Part shown: positions 31,481 to 42,060 of the stretch, in pieces | Layout: each line of letters opens with the position of its first letter | Numbering within the stretch: position 1 is the first letter of the stretch | DNA from: Arion vulgaris | Taxonomy: Eukaryota > Mollusca > Gastropoda > Stylommatophora > Arionidae | DNA length: 64,000 bases | Direction: 5' to 3' | Assembly: GCA_020796225.1 (NCBI GenBank) | Contig: CM036756.1 | Location: forward strand, 60,850,644 to 60,914,643 | Made by a program: the position numbers and the translations under genes | The notes under the pieces: generated by a model | What the model was told of the DNA's origin: nothing | What the model saw: only the letters and a program-made list of their open reading frames with translations | Database searches by the model: none

Positions 31481-31789
31481 CTTCTTCTTCTCGCTCACTG
31501 ATGTTCAATGTCTACACTATGAATCCGGTTCCCTGGCTGTATGTGATACTATTCTTTGCCCCAGCAACACAAAGACGGCTAACTAATTAAATAGGTATGT
31601 CTTCTTGAATATATTAATCGATAAATCAATGAGTAGGACCCTCCCATGATATGAACTATATTTATTCATAAACAAACGCCGAGTTAATATTTAATGTGTA
31701 TAAACAGAGACTTGTTAAGTGAAATATGTCCTGTCAGGCGCGGCAACTGTGTGGCAGAACTATCCTTGGATAAATCAGAGAAATGTTTG

Positions 31790-31930
31790 ATCCATCACTA
31801 GTAACAACTGTTACAACAAAGAGAAGACGTAGATATGTTGGGCATACTTTCAGAAGAAATGATCACGTCATGTATTGAAATTGGAGACACATGGTTAAGG
31901 AAGAAAAGGACGTCATGAGGAAACCCTGAG
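31790..31930 (+). pseudogene. LINE RT C-terminal scrap
   Basis: Plus frame VTTVTTKRRRRYVGHTFRRN resembles the RRWRYVGHVLRM block of RNase H-negative LINEs. Stops follow. ~40 codons only. Confidence 0.5.
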
Positions 31931-31971
31931 TCTAACTTTACTGAGAGAGGCCGCACGTTTGTTGTCAAGGC

Positions 31972-32212
31972 AAGCAAGGGGAGCAAAGAATAGTAACACT
32001 GCAACCTACAATGCATACCGTAAGAGGCAACTGACGTAGGGGCCTATGGAAGCTACCCTAGTAAATAAAAAGCATCGCAGAAATCGGATGTGCTGGCCTA
32101 GTTGTATGCACATAACTGGCACAACGTACAATCGCTCTTAGTCTCGGATCACATACAAATCACAAAGAATGATTTAACAAGTGGCCGATATGGAGCGTTA
32201 GAAGGAGAAGAT
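31972..32212 (+). repeat. SINE-D
   Basis: Starts CAAGGGGAGCAAAGAATAG, has the core CATACCGTAAGAGGCAACTG and ends GGAGCGTTAGAAGGAGAAG. Mildly decayed. Confidence 0.82.
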
Positions 32213-32320
32213 ATGAATTAGATATGTTATAAAATAAATGTTGAAAATAAAATAAAATGGTTTCACCATCCTACGAGAAGGATACATAATCAGTCACACA
32301 GTTTTTACCGGAAAAAAAAT

Positions 32321-32545
32321 GGTCGACTTCATTGCACTAGATTTCCCCATATGGACCCCTTCCTGTCGACAGATATGGCACAACATCTGCCGAGAATGTT
32401 GCACAAAGTAGTAGCTCCGTAGTTCCAGCAGCAATCCTAGGGATCTCATGTAAAAAAAAATGTAGACTCGGTCCGGATTCGAACCTACAACCTTCAGAAC
32501 GACAAGCAAATGTTGTAACTACTTCACCATATAGACATTGTACTG
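32321..32545 (-). repeat. SINE-A, reverse, head expanded into a satellite
   Basis: From the 3' end (GTCGACTTCATTGCACTAG) through TAGCTCCGTAGTTCCAGCAG and the B box (GGTCCGGATTCGAACC) to the A-box region at 32,510-32,545. Instead of ending there, the last 30 bp repeat for 750 bp. Confidence 0.85.
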
Positions 32546-33262
32546 TAACTACTTCACCATATAGACATTGTGCTGTAACTACTTCACTATATAGACATTG
32601 TGCTGTAACTACTTCACCATATAGACATTGTGCTGTAACTACTTCACCATATAGACATTGTGCTGTAACTACTTCACCATATAGACATTGTGCTGTAACT
32701 ACTTCACCATATAGACATTGTGTTGTAACTACTTCGCCATATAGACATTGTGTTGTAACTACTTCACCATATAGACATTGTGCTGTAACTACTTCACCAT
32801 ATAGACATTGTGTTGTAACTACTTCACCATATAGACATTGTGTTGTAACTACTTCACCATATAGACATTGTGCTGTAACTACTTCACCATATAGACATTG
32901 TGCTGTAACTACTTCACCATATAGATATTGTGTTGTAACTACTTCACCATATAGACATTGTGCTGTAACTACTTCACCATATAGACATTGTGCTGTAACT
33001 ACTTCACCATATAGACATTGTGCTGTAACTACTTCGCCATATAGACATTGTGCTGTAACTACTTCACCATATAGACATTGTGCTGTAACTACTTCACCAT
33101 ATAGACATTGTGCTGTAACTACTTCACCATATAGACATTGTGTTGTAACTACTTCACCATATAGACATTGTGCTGTAACTACTTCACCATATAGACATTG
33201 TGCTGTAACTACTTCACCATATAGACATTGTGCTGTAACTACTTCACCATATAGACATTGTG
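32512..33262. repeat. 30-bp x25 array from a SINE-A A-box
   Basis: 25 units of TGCTGTAACTACTTCACCAT + ATAGACATTG. In reverse each reads GTCTATATGGTGAAGTAGTT, which aligns with the SINE-A head (compare GATCTCTATGGTAAAGTGAT at 56,025). TGCTG/TGTTG and CACC/CGCC are the only frequent differences. Confidence 0.95.
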
Positions 33263-33323
33263 CCTACAGCAGTTGAAGATCTGGTTTAAGGGAAAGAGAA
33301 AGGCTAAAAGACAGATGTATTCT

Positions 33324-33870
33324 TCTTCTTCTTCCAACGCTCCATATCAACCACTTAACCACTCTGTGTGATTTGTATGTGATCCGAGCCTAAGAGCGAT
33401 TGTATGATGTGCCAGTTCTGCGAATACAAGTAGGCCAACAAATCCGATTTCTACAATGATTGTTTTTTTACTGGGGCAGCTTCCTAGGTCGTACATCAGT
33501 CGCCTCTTACTCTCGCCCGAGTGGTTACCGGGGCCCAAATTTGGGGTGTAAAGAATAGAACAACTGTTACCTGCCATGTATGTCGTAAGAGGCGACTAAG
33601 GAGGTTTGGCTGAAATAGGATGCATATGTCCTAAACTTGTAGAAATCTATGCGTTTAGGGGCCTACCAAACCGATGTGCAACGTATACACGTTCTTGGCA
33701 AAGATCAAACATATCACAAAGAGTGATTAAAATTGGTGGTAAAGAACGAACGGAAAGAAGAAGAAGAAGAAGGAAGTCGCCTCTTACGACACACCTTGTA
33801 GGTCGCGGTGGTACTATTCTTTGCTTCCCTTGCGGACTCCAGCATCACACGGGTGAGATTGATGTAGAGA
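33324..33870 (-). repeat. SINE-D, reverse, split by SINE-C
   Basis: Left part 33,324-33,510, right part 33,775-33,870. The duplicated AGTCGCCTCTTAC lies inside the core. The head ends GGACTCCAGCATCACACGGG. Confidence 0.85.
33511..33774 (+). repeat. SINE-C, complete, inserted in SINE-D
   Basis: Full unit: TCTCGCCCGAGTGGTTACC, GGGGCCCAAATTTGGGGTG, core ATGTCGTAAGAGGCGACTAA, TATACACGTTCTTGGCAAAG, end GAACGGAAAGAAGAAGAAG. TSD AGTCGCCTCTTAC (13 bp) at 33,498-33,510 and 33,775-33,787. Clean reference copy. Confidence 0.93.
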
Positions 33871-34761
33871 CAACATCAAAGAATTTCTAGTACATCATGG
33901 AATCACGACATCTGCATGATACTTGATCAAACAACAATACCTTATTTCCGCAAGGTATATCACAACAAGAACGGCTAGACATGGACAAGAAATTGAAAAA
34001 GGCAAGAGGAACAGGAAGTTGAGGAGATCACACCCCCGTCAGTCGGTACAACTTGGGGAAAAACCGGATGAAATAAAGATGAATAGTGTCAGAGTTTCCT
34101 TGTTAGTTAAGTGTAAAGGTGCACACTGCTAACAAAAATAGTGAGAAAGATTACGCTGTAAAATAGGAGAGAACGGAAGGTGTACAGAATAACAAACTGA
34201 TTTAAAGTTTCTTTAATTTCATCTGCCTGGTCTCCTTTCATTATTTCTGAGTGAGCACTCAGCAAGGTGTACACACTACCTCGTTTTCCAACTGAAGTAG
34301 ATGTGTACACATAGTGCTGCCCGTGTACATACGTAGAAATGGCAGGTAAACTCAGCTACATGAGTGTTCTGTGTAGAGATCAGTAATTAACGCCTTCAAA
34401 TATGGACAATTGAATTCATCAGACTAGTGTCATAATATTGGTTCATACCAAATCGGTATGCCATAATTTCATGTTATTCTTCGTTACCGTGTTTGTATGT
34501 TGTTCAAACGTCTATGTAATGTATGTGTGTGTGCGTATGTGCGTGGGCGCGTGCTTAATCTTCAGTACATACAACCTGACAGATTACCATTAATCATAAC
34601 TAGTTATAAAGTGACTTCGTTATGTAGTGGCATAAGTTTTACCGTTTTATATCTCGACAAAGATAGCAGCTATGTTAGAGTAAATTTCATCTCACCGCAG
34701 CATCATCCTTGTTGGTGAAGAGACTGCTGATATATTGGTAGAAATGAAACCTATCACCATC
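33871..34761. other. No recognised feature
   Basis: Short frames only. 34,200-34,330 reads in reverse as an open but unrecognised frame with GTGTACAC palindromes. No TE landmark. Confidence 0.4.
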
Positions 34762-34990
34762 GGATAATAATAATAATTCCTCTCGTACCGTTATACGTTA
34801 CATAGGGCCTGCAAGTAATTTCTCCATACCGCTCTGTTCTGGGCAACTCGCTCAATCTCCTCCATGGAACTGGGACCGATATTTCTTATCTCTCTCTGCA
34901 AAGTTCGTTTCAGTGTCTCTTTAGGTCGTCTTCTCTTTCATGAACCCTTTGCATCCCACTTCAATGCCTGCTTTGATATTCGATGATACA
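34762..34990 (-). pseudogene. LINE RT C-terminal fragment
   Basis: Same family as 1,536-1,835 (CACCGTTATACGTTACATA-like 3' part). In reverse, frame pieces read [20 protein letters not shown] and AQNRAVWRN, typical of the region after the basic GRPK block. One stop interrupts it. Confidence 0.65.
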
Positions 34991-34994
34991 AGGA

Positions 34995-35128
34995 TATTAT
35001 CAAGGGTTTGTAGTCGAAGGATTGACTTCATTGCACCGGGTTTTACCCCATATGATTTGGTCCCTCTCCGCAGAAATGACACACCACCTGCAGAGAGTAT
35101 TGCACTAACGCCGTAGCTCCAGCAACAA
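34995..35128 (-). repeat. SINE-A 3' part, reverse
   Basis: GTCGAAGGATTGACTTCATT, GGGTTTTACCCCATATG and GCCGTAGCTCCAGCAACAAC; it stops at the SINE-C junction. Confidence 0.8.
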
Positions 35129-35237
35129 CATGCATCCGATTTCAGCCAAACCTCCTTAGTCGCCTCTTACGACATGAGTAATAGTGGTTCTATTCTTTAC
35201 ACCCCAAATTTGGGCCCCGGTAACCACTCGGGCGTAA
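35129..35237 (-). repeat. SINE-C 5' part, reverse
   Basis: CATGCATCCGATTTCAGCC to ACCACTCGGGCG, with the core CGCCTCTTACGACATGAG. The 3' half is absent, replaced by SINE-A. Confidence 0.8.
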
Positions 35238-35239
35238 GG

Positions 35240-35470
35240 TATGCTTTCATTATTATCATTCTCCCCCGCCATAAAGGTGAGCCTTAACCGACTTCAGAGG
35301 TAAGATCTGATCTGAGTCTGGTATTTTCCTTTCCCGCGTAGCAAACTACCATCAAGATATTTTTGAAATTTATTTTGCCCCCCCCTCCCCTTCTCCCCAA
35401 TCTCTTGATATGTCCAAAACACATCAATATTATCATTCTTATCTGTAAAAACAAAAATGAAGATTGAACA
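35240..35470 (-). pseudogene. LINE RT C-terminal fragment (degenerate)
   Basis: In reverse: FLQIRMIILMCFGHIKRLG, a decayed version of the RYFGHIKRHEG block, and then a C-run and broken frames. 5' truncated. Confidence 0.6.
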
Positions 35471-35604
35471 TATATTATAAAAGTGTACAAAATATGAGCA
35501 ATAAACTTCAATGATAAATGGTACATCTGAAATAATTGACAGTATGAAGAGAATTATCTATATTTAGCTATACCCAACTTTGCTGTTTGTATTAGCCACA
35601 TATT

Positions 35605-36742
35605 CCGTTTATTTGTCTGCAATCAACCATCTGTTTATTTGTCTGTAATCAAACATTCTGTTTATTTGTCTGTAATCAAACATTCTGTTTATTTGTCTGT
35701 AATCAAACATTCTCTTTATTTGTCTGTAATCAAACATTCTGTTTATTTGTCTGTAATCAAACATTCTCTTTATTTGTCTGTAATCAAACATTCTCTTTAT
35801 TTGTCTGTAATCAAACATTCTGTTTATTTGTCTGTAATCAAACATTCTGTTTATTTGTCTGTAATCAAACATTCTGTTTATTTGTCTGCAATCAAACATT
35901 CTGTTTATTTGTCTGCAATCAAACATTCTGTTTATTTGTCTGCAATCAAACATTCTGTTTATTTGTTTATATTCAACCATTCTGTTTATTTGTCTGCAAT
36001 CAAACATTCTCTTTATTTGTCTGTAATCAAACATTCTGTTTATTTGTCTGCAATCAAACATTCTGTTTATTTGTCTGCAATCAAACATTCTGTTTATTTG
36101 TCTGCAATCAAACATTCTGTTTATTTGTTTATATTCAACCATTCTGTTTATTTGTCTGCAATCAAACATTCTGTTTATTTGTCTGCAATCAAACATTCTG
36201 TTTATTTGTCTGCAATCAAACATTCTGTTTATTTGTTTATATTCAACCATTCTGTTTATTTGTCTGCAATCAAACATTCTGTTTATTTGTCTGCAATCAA
36301 ACATTCTGTTTATTTGTCTGCAATCAAACATTCTGTTTATTTGTTTATATTCAACCATTCTGTTTATTTGTCTGCAATCAAACATTCTGTTTATTTCTCT
36401 GTAATCAAACACTCTGTTTATGTGTCTGCAATCAAACATTCTGTTTATTTGTTTATATTCAACCATTCTGTTTATTTGTCTGCAATCAAACATTCTGTTT
36501 ATTTGTCTGCAATCAAACATTCTGTTTATTTGTCTGCAATCAAACATTCTGTTTATTTGTTTATATTCAACCATTCTGTTTATTTGTCTGCAATCAAACA
36601 TTCTGTTTATTTCTCTGTAATCAAACACTCTGTTTATGTGTCTGTAATCAACCATTCTGTTTATTTGTTTATATTCAACCATTCTGTTTATTTGTCTGTA
36701 ATCAACCATTCTGTTTATTTGTCTGTAATCAACCATTCTGGT
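35605..36742. repeat. 27-bp x ~42 array with a 108-bp higher-order period
   Basis: Monomer ATTCTGTTTATTTGTCTGCA + ATCAAAC. Variants GTCTGTAATC, GTCTGCAATC and GTTTATATTCAACC occur in order: the left third is mostly GTCTGTAATC, then blocks of three GTCTGCAATC plus one GTTTATATTCAACC recur several times. Since 27 is 9 codons, both strands stay open (371 and 375 codons); this is an artefact. Confidence 0.96.
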
Positions 36743-36756
36743 TATGTATTTTAATC

Positions 36757-36945
36757 AATTGAAAACGTTCGAGATCTGTGTTATAAATTAACTTACTATT
36801 GAAAAAAACATTCAAAAAGAGTGTTTCAAATTAACTAACTATTGAAAACAACGTTTAAAATCAGTATTATAAATTAACTAACTATAATACCAGTCTTATA
36901 AATTAAGTTACTAGTGAAAAAACATTCAAAATCATACTTGATACA
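36757..36945. repeat. About 60-bp imperfect repeat
   Basis: TTATAAATTAACTWACTAT + TGAAAAMAACATTCAAAA appears three to four times with substitutions. Confidence 0.75.
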
Positions 36946-37660
36946 TTTACTTTTGAAGAAGCAAAGCTTACTACAGAAGCTAGCTTCCTTCTCTTGTGTT
37001 TTAATTCTCTTATTTTGCTCTTGAAAGATTCTGCAAGGAAGATTTAAACAGATGCAATAACATGATATCTTGTATTTGAAATATAACAAGCTCCTTATTC
37101 TCTGTAGCAATCAAACATCACGTAGCCAGCTTTCAGGAATAGGATTAATCGTTTATCTAATGGCTTGATAGATGATAAGATGGGAGACAGCAGGAAGAGC
37201 AAACGAACAGATGGCATAAAACGCCAGGATTTCGGGAGGAAAGAGGTTTCTGGAACTCACTCAAATCATACATGAGAAAATTTCTGCATGTTAGTTTTTT
37301 TTTGTTTTTTTTTTTTAATGCACCGTTAACGTGAACGGGAAGGGATGCACTTGGTTTTTGTGGTGGTAGCATGTGGTCTGTTGTGTGAGAGATGCTAATG
37401 AGTAATGGTGAAGATTGATAACGTATGGCACAGCCGCGTTACAATTGATTAGAAAATGTATATAGCTTCAATGATGAAACATTAACACCATCAATAACCG
37501 GGAACTCTCATAACGGTGTTATTTTTGTTGCACAGAGGAAGTGCACATATTCTGTCAGTTTTCTTTATTCTCTTGTATAACAAACATAACGTTTGTCCTG
37601 ACTATGATAAATCGGGCAGTTACAGAAGTAACGGATGCTGGGAACTAGTTATTCAAACTT
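36946..37660. other. No recognised feature
   Basis: Contains a T-run (37,300-37,315) and short minus frames. No TE landmark seen. Confidence 0.4.
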
Positions 37661-37667
37661 GTTTGGA

Positions 37668-37872
37668 CAGGGATGAGGTTTATCCACACGTGTTTGAATG
37701 GGGATACAGTTTATCCACACGTGTTTGAATGGGGATACAGTTTATCCACACGTGTTTGGGTGGGGGATGTAGTTTATCCATACGTATTTGGATGGGGATG
37801 TAGTTTATTCACATGTAGTTCGAAGGGGATACAGTTTATTCACACGTGTTTGAATGGGGATACAGTTTATCT
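37668..37872. repeat. 33-bp x6 array
   Basis: Units of GTTTATCCACACGTGTTTGA + ATGGGGATACA. The monomer includes the palindrome ACACGTGT (an E-box-like CACGTG centre). Outer units diverge (TACGTATTTG, CATGTAGTTC). Confidence 0.9.
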
Positions 37873-37929
37873 TCTTCTTCTTGTAGTCGCTTAAAATATT
37901 TACAAAGCTCAGTGAGTTTTCATGATGAA

Positions 37930-38178
37930 CTGAGGGTCTCAATGGTGAAGGGGTTAAGACGTTGGCACGCCGTTCTGAAATTGGGGTTCGAATCTAGACT
38001 GAGTCACATGTGTCATTTTTTCATGAGATCCCTAGAATTGTTGCTGGAGCTACAGAGTTCGTGCTTTGTGCAATACTCTCGGCAGGTGGCGTGCCATTTC
38101 TGCGGCGAGGGACCGAGCCATATGGGTAAAACCCGGTGCAATGAAGTTAATCCTTCGCCTTAAAAACCCTTTTAAAAA
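37930..38178 (+). repeat. SINE-A, full length
   Basis: A-box region TGGTGAAGGGGTTAAGAC, B box GGGTTCGAATCTAG, GATCCCTAGAATTGTTGC, CTCGGCAGGTGGCGTGCC and CGGTGCAATGAAGTTAATCC. The head variant here (GGTGAAG) is the one that resembles the 32.5-kb satellite monomer. 38,179-38,645 has no recognised feature. Confidence 0.88.
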
Positions 38179-38984
38179 CATGTGTGTATGGTGTTGTACT
38201 CTTCGTTCAATAATTTCTTCTATATTTTTTCACTGAGGACAGTCCTGTAAAACAACATGCTTGCAAAATGCTCAAACATGATATACATGTATTTCTTATG
38301 CTTCACACCCATGCGCTCCTAATGGAAATATACACGCTTTTAGTACATCTCACATTTACACACGCTATTTACAACATTTATATGGACGCTTCTCGAAAGA
38401 GACATGTTCCTTTTACAACATTTACGCTTTGACTAGGACACAAACGCAATCAAGGCAGGACATTCATAACCTATACGACTGTAAACCATAGGCGAAAAAA
38501 AAGCTAGTAATTAGATACATAATTAATCGTGCACAGTTAGCTAAGGTGTAGTGGTGCATGATAGTTAAGTTGACTATTTAACAAATGATCAGCACGCATT
38601 TCTGCAGGAAGTTAGCGGTGAGATCGGATATTCCATGTTGTGTGCAGATGGTCGACATATTAATTCCAATCTAGTGAAACGTGTGTGAGAGAAATGTGCC
38701 TTTCGTATGGTATATGAGTATACCCGTTCTTGGTATTAAAGCTGTTTATTTATCACATTTGAATGATAAAAACGGCATAAGAACGATCGGGAGGAGAGAG
38801 AGAGAGAGAGAGACAGTATGGAATATGAGTAAGAACAAAAAATTATTACAAGTGTGCAGTGTGCATGAGATATATAGTTCACTGTGAGACTTGTGGGAAA
38901 GATATTTTTTCTTACGTAATGTATGTGTGAGAAAAATTCGTTTCCTTTGACCGGTGTAGCTCAACATTCACTTAAATATACTAG

Positions 38985-39190
38985 GAAGAAGTGAAACAGC
39001 TCTTTTCCGGTGTTAACAGGCGGAACAGACACCGGCGCATGCCCCTGCATGACTGTTCTCTCCTGGATGAGCTGAAAAGCAGCATGTGGCCACACCTGGT
39101 GGAAATGAAAACTATTCTTTGAGAAAGCTGAATGCCCAGTTTGTGGTCCACTTGTAGATTATGCGCGTGACCATAGATCGCCGAAGTAGA
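38985..39190 (+). pseudogene. LINE 3' fragment (GAA-tailed)
   Basis: Contains GGCGGAACAGACACCGG, ATGTGGCCACACCTGG and GCATGACTGTTCTCTCCTGG, matching the reverse of 48,691-49,035 (zinc-knuckle C-terminus and 3' UTR). Ends near CGAAGTAGAAGAA. Confidence 0.72.
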
Positions 39191-39287
39191 AGAATTGGTA
39201 TGAAAGAAATCTTTCTTACTTGTGAAATCTGTGTTAGAGAAAGATTCCCTCGTTGTGAAAGGTACGTCAATGATACATGTATATATA

Positions 39288-39946
39288 TAGGAAGACTGCA
39301 GGAAAACAGGAAAACTATGCATCAATGGCGAAGCACGTAACAAGTACTGTAGTTTTACAAAGTTAGTTAGTTTGTTCCTTTCGTGCCAAAGGCGGCACAT
39401 AGGGCAGAGGTTTTAGATCTTCATGTGATGCGGTTCGTTGCTAGCAGTTGGAGATCTTGTATGGTATTACATCAAAATAGTTTACTTTCTTGTTGGATGG
39501 TTCTTCCAAGAGTGGTCTTTGGTCTTCCACGTTTTCTTTTCCCAACTGGTGACCACATAGGACTTGTCGATTTAGTCTCTTTTCGTCTGATCTAAGAACA
39601 TGACCTAAATATTTCCACCATCGTTTCCTTATAATATTTGATATGGGTTGTTGGTGTGTTCTATCTCTCACTGTGTTGTTAGAAACGAAATCACTCCATT
39701 TGACTTTTAATAATTTTCGTAGACATTTATTCTCAAAGCTGTCCAGTTTCTTATCAATTTTCTTTGTTGATTTCCAACTTTCACAACCGTAGGTCAGTAC
39801 AGGAATCACACATGACCTAAATAATTTAACTTTTGTGCATATACAAAACATATTAAAACATAATACCAAACATATATTAACTTTGTTTTTTACAAAGTAC
39901 AAAAACAATAACAATAAACAGTGACGTTTCGACCAATAGGCCTGAT
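39288..39946 (-). repeat. PLE 3' end, split by a LINE
   Basis: Left 39,288-39,362 and right 39,888-39,946 join to the PLE terminus (GGCCTATTGGTCGAAACGTC in sense, then TTTTGTAAAACTACAGTACTT, GCCATTG, CTTCC). The repeated TTTTACAAAG (39,353-39,362 and 39,888-39,897) is the TSD of the inserted LINE. Confidence 0.85.
39363..39887 (-). pseudogene. LINE RT thumb/C-terminus inserted in a PLE
   Basis: Reverse frame reads FRSCVIPVLTYGCESWKSTK, KKLDSFENKCLRKLLKVKWS and RKRWWKYLGHVLRSDEKRLN, the usual order of thumb motif and basic block. Tail (CTAA)n (AACTAACTAA). TSD TTTTACAAAG. A lineage distinct from the (GAT)n-tailed one. Confidence 0.88.
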
Positions 39947-40115
39947 AGGTGTATCAATGATACTTTTAATCTATATGAAAGGTGTATCAATGATATATGT
40001 AATCTATATGAAAGGTGTATCAATGATACGTGTAATCTATATGAAAGGTGTATCAATGATACATGTAATCTATATGACAGGTGTATCAATGATACATGTA
40101 ATCTATATGACAGGT
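39947..40115. repeat. 33-bp x5 array
   Basis: Units of GGTGTATCAATGATACATG + TAATCTATATGAAA, each with the 13-bp palindrome GTATCAATGATAC. One diverged unit (GGTACGTCAATGATACATGT) stands on the far side of the PLE at 39,262, so the PLE landed in this array. Confidence 0.9.
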
Positions 40116-40679
40116 GCTAGTGAAAGATTTTAGTGATATATAGTTCCCGTTAACGTTGTCTGGGACATAGACTCCGCTTATGTGAAAGATGAAATTCTTT
40201 CAATTGAAACGTATGCAAAAGATAGATTTCGATCTTGAGAAAAGTGTGTTGAGATATTTCTTTCTTGGCGAAAGGTTTGAAAGAGATAGATTCCACTCTT
40301 ATTGAAATATATGAGAGAGATATTCCTTACTTGTGAACCGCATATGAGCTGATAAGGACGTGTATAGACGTTTTTCACATTTACTTCTAAAAACGCATTA
40401 ACACGTCTGTTATTATCTCTCCTCTGCGGTCTAAATGCGTGTTAACACGTTTTACACTTCTACTGTTACTGCTACAGGCGTACATTCACGTTTGTGACCT
40501 AAAACTTAGGAGTAGCTATTTTCAGATCCTTCTTCGGAAAGTATGTAGCAGCGAAAGAGTTAAAGTGAGGAGGGTGGGACTGTCACAATATTTCAGCAAC
40601 ACTGCGGGATGTATGTGCAGCGTGCTTTCATATGATGATACAATACATAGTTTGACTAACATGGGTGTCCAAACGTAAA
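40116..40679. other. Degenerate repeats and unclassified DNA
   Basis: Holds the diverged phrases listed for 38,650-40,350, then ~300 bases with no recognised element. Any RNase H-like reading frame starts only at ~40,680. Confidence 0.4.
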
Positions 40680-41014
40680 GACAGGGTGGGGTTGGCAATG
40701 AGAGAGCAGACACGCTGCTTGGCTCTGCCACCATATCAGGTAGCCAGCCAATGGATAGAGCTGACATTTTGAACGCCCTCATAGAGTGTGATCGCAAAGA
40801 AGTTTTTAATTTAAACAAATCCACGTCAGCTACTAGACTGCAGGAGCTGGGATTGAAGATTGGAGTAGTAAAAACAGAACAGTACAATAGGTATATGAGT
40901 AGGCTCATCAATCAAAATCGAACTGGTACGGTTAGAGGCGCTGGACGCTGTAAGAGATATTGCGAAGGACATTGGAGCACCTATGGACGTGTCCGGAGTG
41001 CAATGAAGATATTA
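40680..41014 (+). pseudogene. RNase H LINE 3' fragment (same family as 5,118-6,354)
   Basis: Begins at the RNase H end (GNERADTLLGSATIS) and continues with QPMDRADILNALIECDRKE, STSATRLQELGLKIGVVK and a finger (EHLWTCPECNED). A frameshift separates the two frames. The Jockey/I-type tail is lost; a PLE starts at its 3' end. Confidence 0.85.
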
Positions 41015-41642
41015 TAGCTAAACACGTAAAAACAAAGTACTATAGTTTTACAAAATACAGAAACAGTGACGATAAACAGCAACGTTTCCAAGACAGCAAG
41101 AAAAAAAAGGCCTTTATCAAGCAAACAATACAACAAGAATGACGAGTTTCGAGGAACACTACAAATGGACGATTACATGTGGAAACATAAACCTATCTAA
41201 TGAAAATCTGGGAATAAAAATGAACAACGAAATGTGTGCAACACAAAACTGGAAGTTGAAAAGAAGAGAAACAATAAACAATATAGTGGATAAATAACAC
41301 ATATATGGAGCAAACACATATATAGATAACAAGGCACGAGATAAGACAGTACTAAGAAGCATAGGAATGTAATGCGTTGAGTCCAAGAGGTCGCAAAGTG
41401 CCATAGAATGAAATAAAACGGTTCTCCAGGGCGAATCGACTGCGATCATCGGAGGAACATGATCGGATGGCTGTGACCTTGACATCGTCAACTCCTGAAT
41501 GGCCAGTATCATTGAAATGAGTAGCCACAGGAGTCACAGAGCATTGGCGAATATCGCGTAAGTGTTGGGCGAATCGGTCACTGAGCCTCTTACCGGTTTC
41601 ACCAATATAGGCCTTGCTGTGTTTAACAGTTTTGTACAAATC
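41015..41642 (-). pseudogene. Penelope-like element, GIY-YIG endonuclease part + 3' end
   Basis: Minus frame at 41,352-41,639 shows KHSKAYIGETGKRLSDRFAQ, then HLRD, PVATHFN, GH, DVKVTAI and RFALENRFISFYGTLRPLGL. This is a GIY-YIG domain as in Penelope-like retroelements, with the Arg of the RLSDR helix and a late Glu (LENR). The frame ends HSYAS. 3' to it lies the PLE terminus (TAAAGGCC, TTTTGTAAAACTATAGTACT). RT and linker are missing on the 5' side, where SINE-H begins. Confidence 0.88.
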
Positions 41643-42060
41643 GCGGAACGTCTGGCCGAATGGATTAGAGCGCAGTTTCCACTCGGGGATCCGGATTCAA
41701 TTCACGGTCGCTCGTATGTTGCTGGGGCTCACAAGGAGCAAATAATAGTAACACTGTGACCTACAAGGAATGTTGTAAGAAGTGACTAAGGTAGGGTCCT
41801 ATTGAAACTACCCTAGTAAATAAAAAGCGTCGCAGAAATCTGATGTGCTTGCCTACTTGTAGGCGCATAATTGGCACAATCCATCTTAGGCTCGGATCAC
41901 ATACAAATCACAAAGAGTGGTTAAAGCATTGTCGATAAGAAGCGTTCGAAGTTGAAGAAGAATCCACGGTAAGGCAAGGAGTTTTTTTCTGTCCTGTGCA
42001 TAAAGCGAAATCCTAACCTGAGCAGTTTCGCGTCGACCACACTAACCATGAGGACATAAA
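41643..42060 (+). repeat. SINE-H, split by SINE-D
   Basis: Head GAACGTCTGGCCGAATGGA (A box) and GGATTCAATTCACGG (B box) at 41,643-41,708; remaining body from 41,961 (CCACGGTAAGGCAAGGAG, GAGCAGTTTCGCGTCGACC). Compare 20,213-20,375. Confidence 0.87.
41709..41960 (+). repeat. SINE-D inserted in SINE-H
   Basis: Full-length SINE-D. TSD AATYCACGGT (one mismatch) at 41,699-41,708 and 41,961-41,970, within the SINE-H B-box region. End GAAGTTGAAGAAG. Confidence 0.88.

Larger units (their letters stand above)
30748..31570 (-). repeat. SINE-D, reverse: split by SINE-C and internally expanded
   Basis: The 3' end (CTTCTTCTTCTTCTTC) is at 30,748. SINE-C interrupts at 30,833-31,089. The rest continues to 31,225, where one core segment is amplified eight times (31,225-31,480), and the head ends near 31,570 (TTTGCCCCAGCAACACAAAG). 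So this copy suffered an insertion and a satellite expansion. Confidence 0.85.
38650..40350. repeat. Degenerate ~33-bp repeat territory
   Basis: Phrases like CTTACTTGTGAAACGTATG and GAGAGATAGATTC recur imperfectly at 38,675, 38,905, 39,200, 40,180, 40,250 and 40,320. Other TEs interrupt them. I infer an old array or array-derived region. Confidence 0.45.

Noticed and set aside
28330..33262. CRISPR-like 14- and 30-bp repeats
   Set aside because: No spacers; the 30-bp unit traces to a SINE head.
35609..36754. 371- and 375-codon frames on opposite strands
   Set aside because: 27-bp monomer without in-frame stops; both strands open over the same span, so an artefact of the array.
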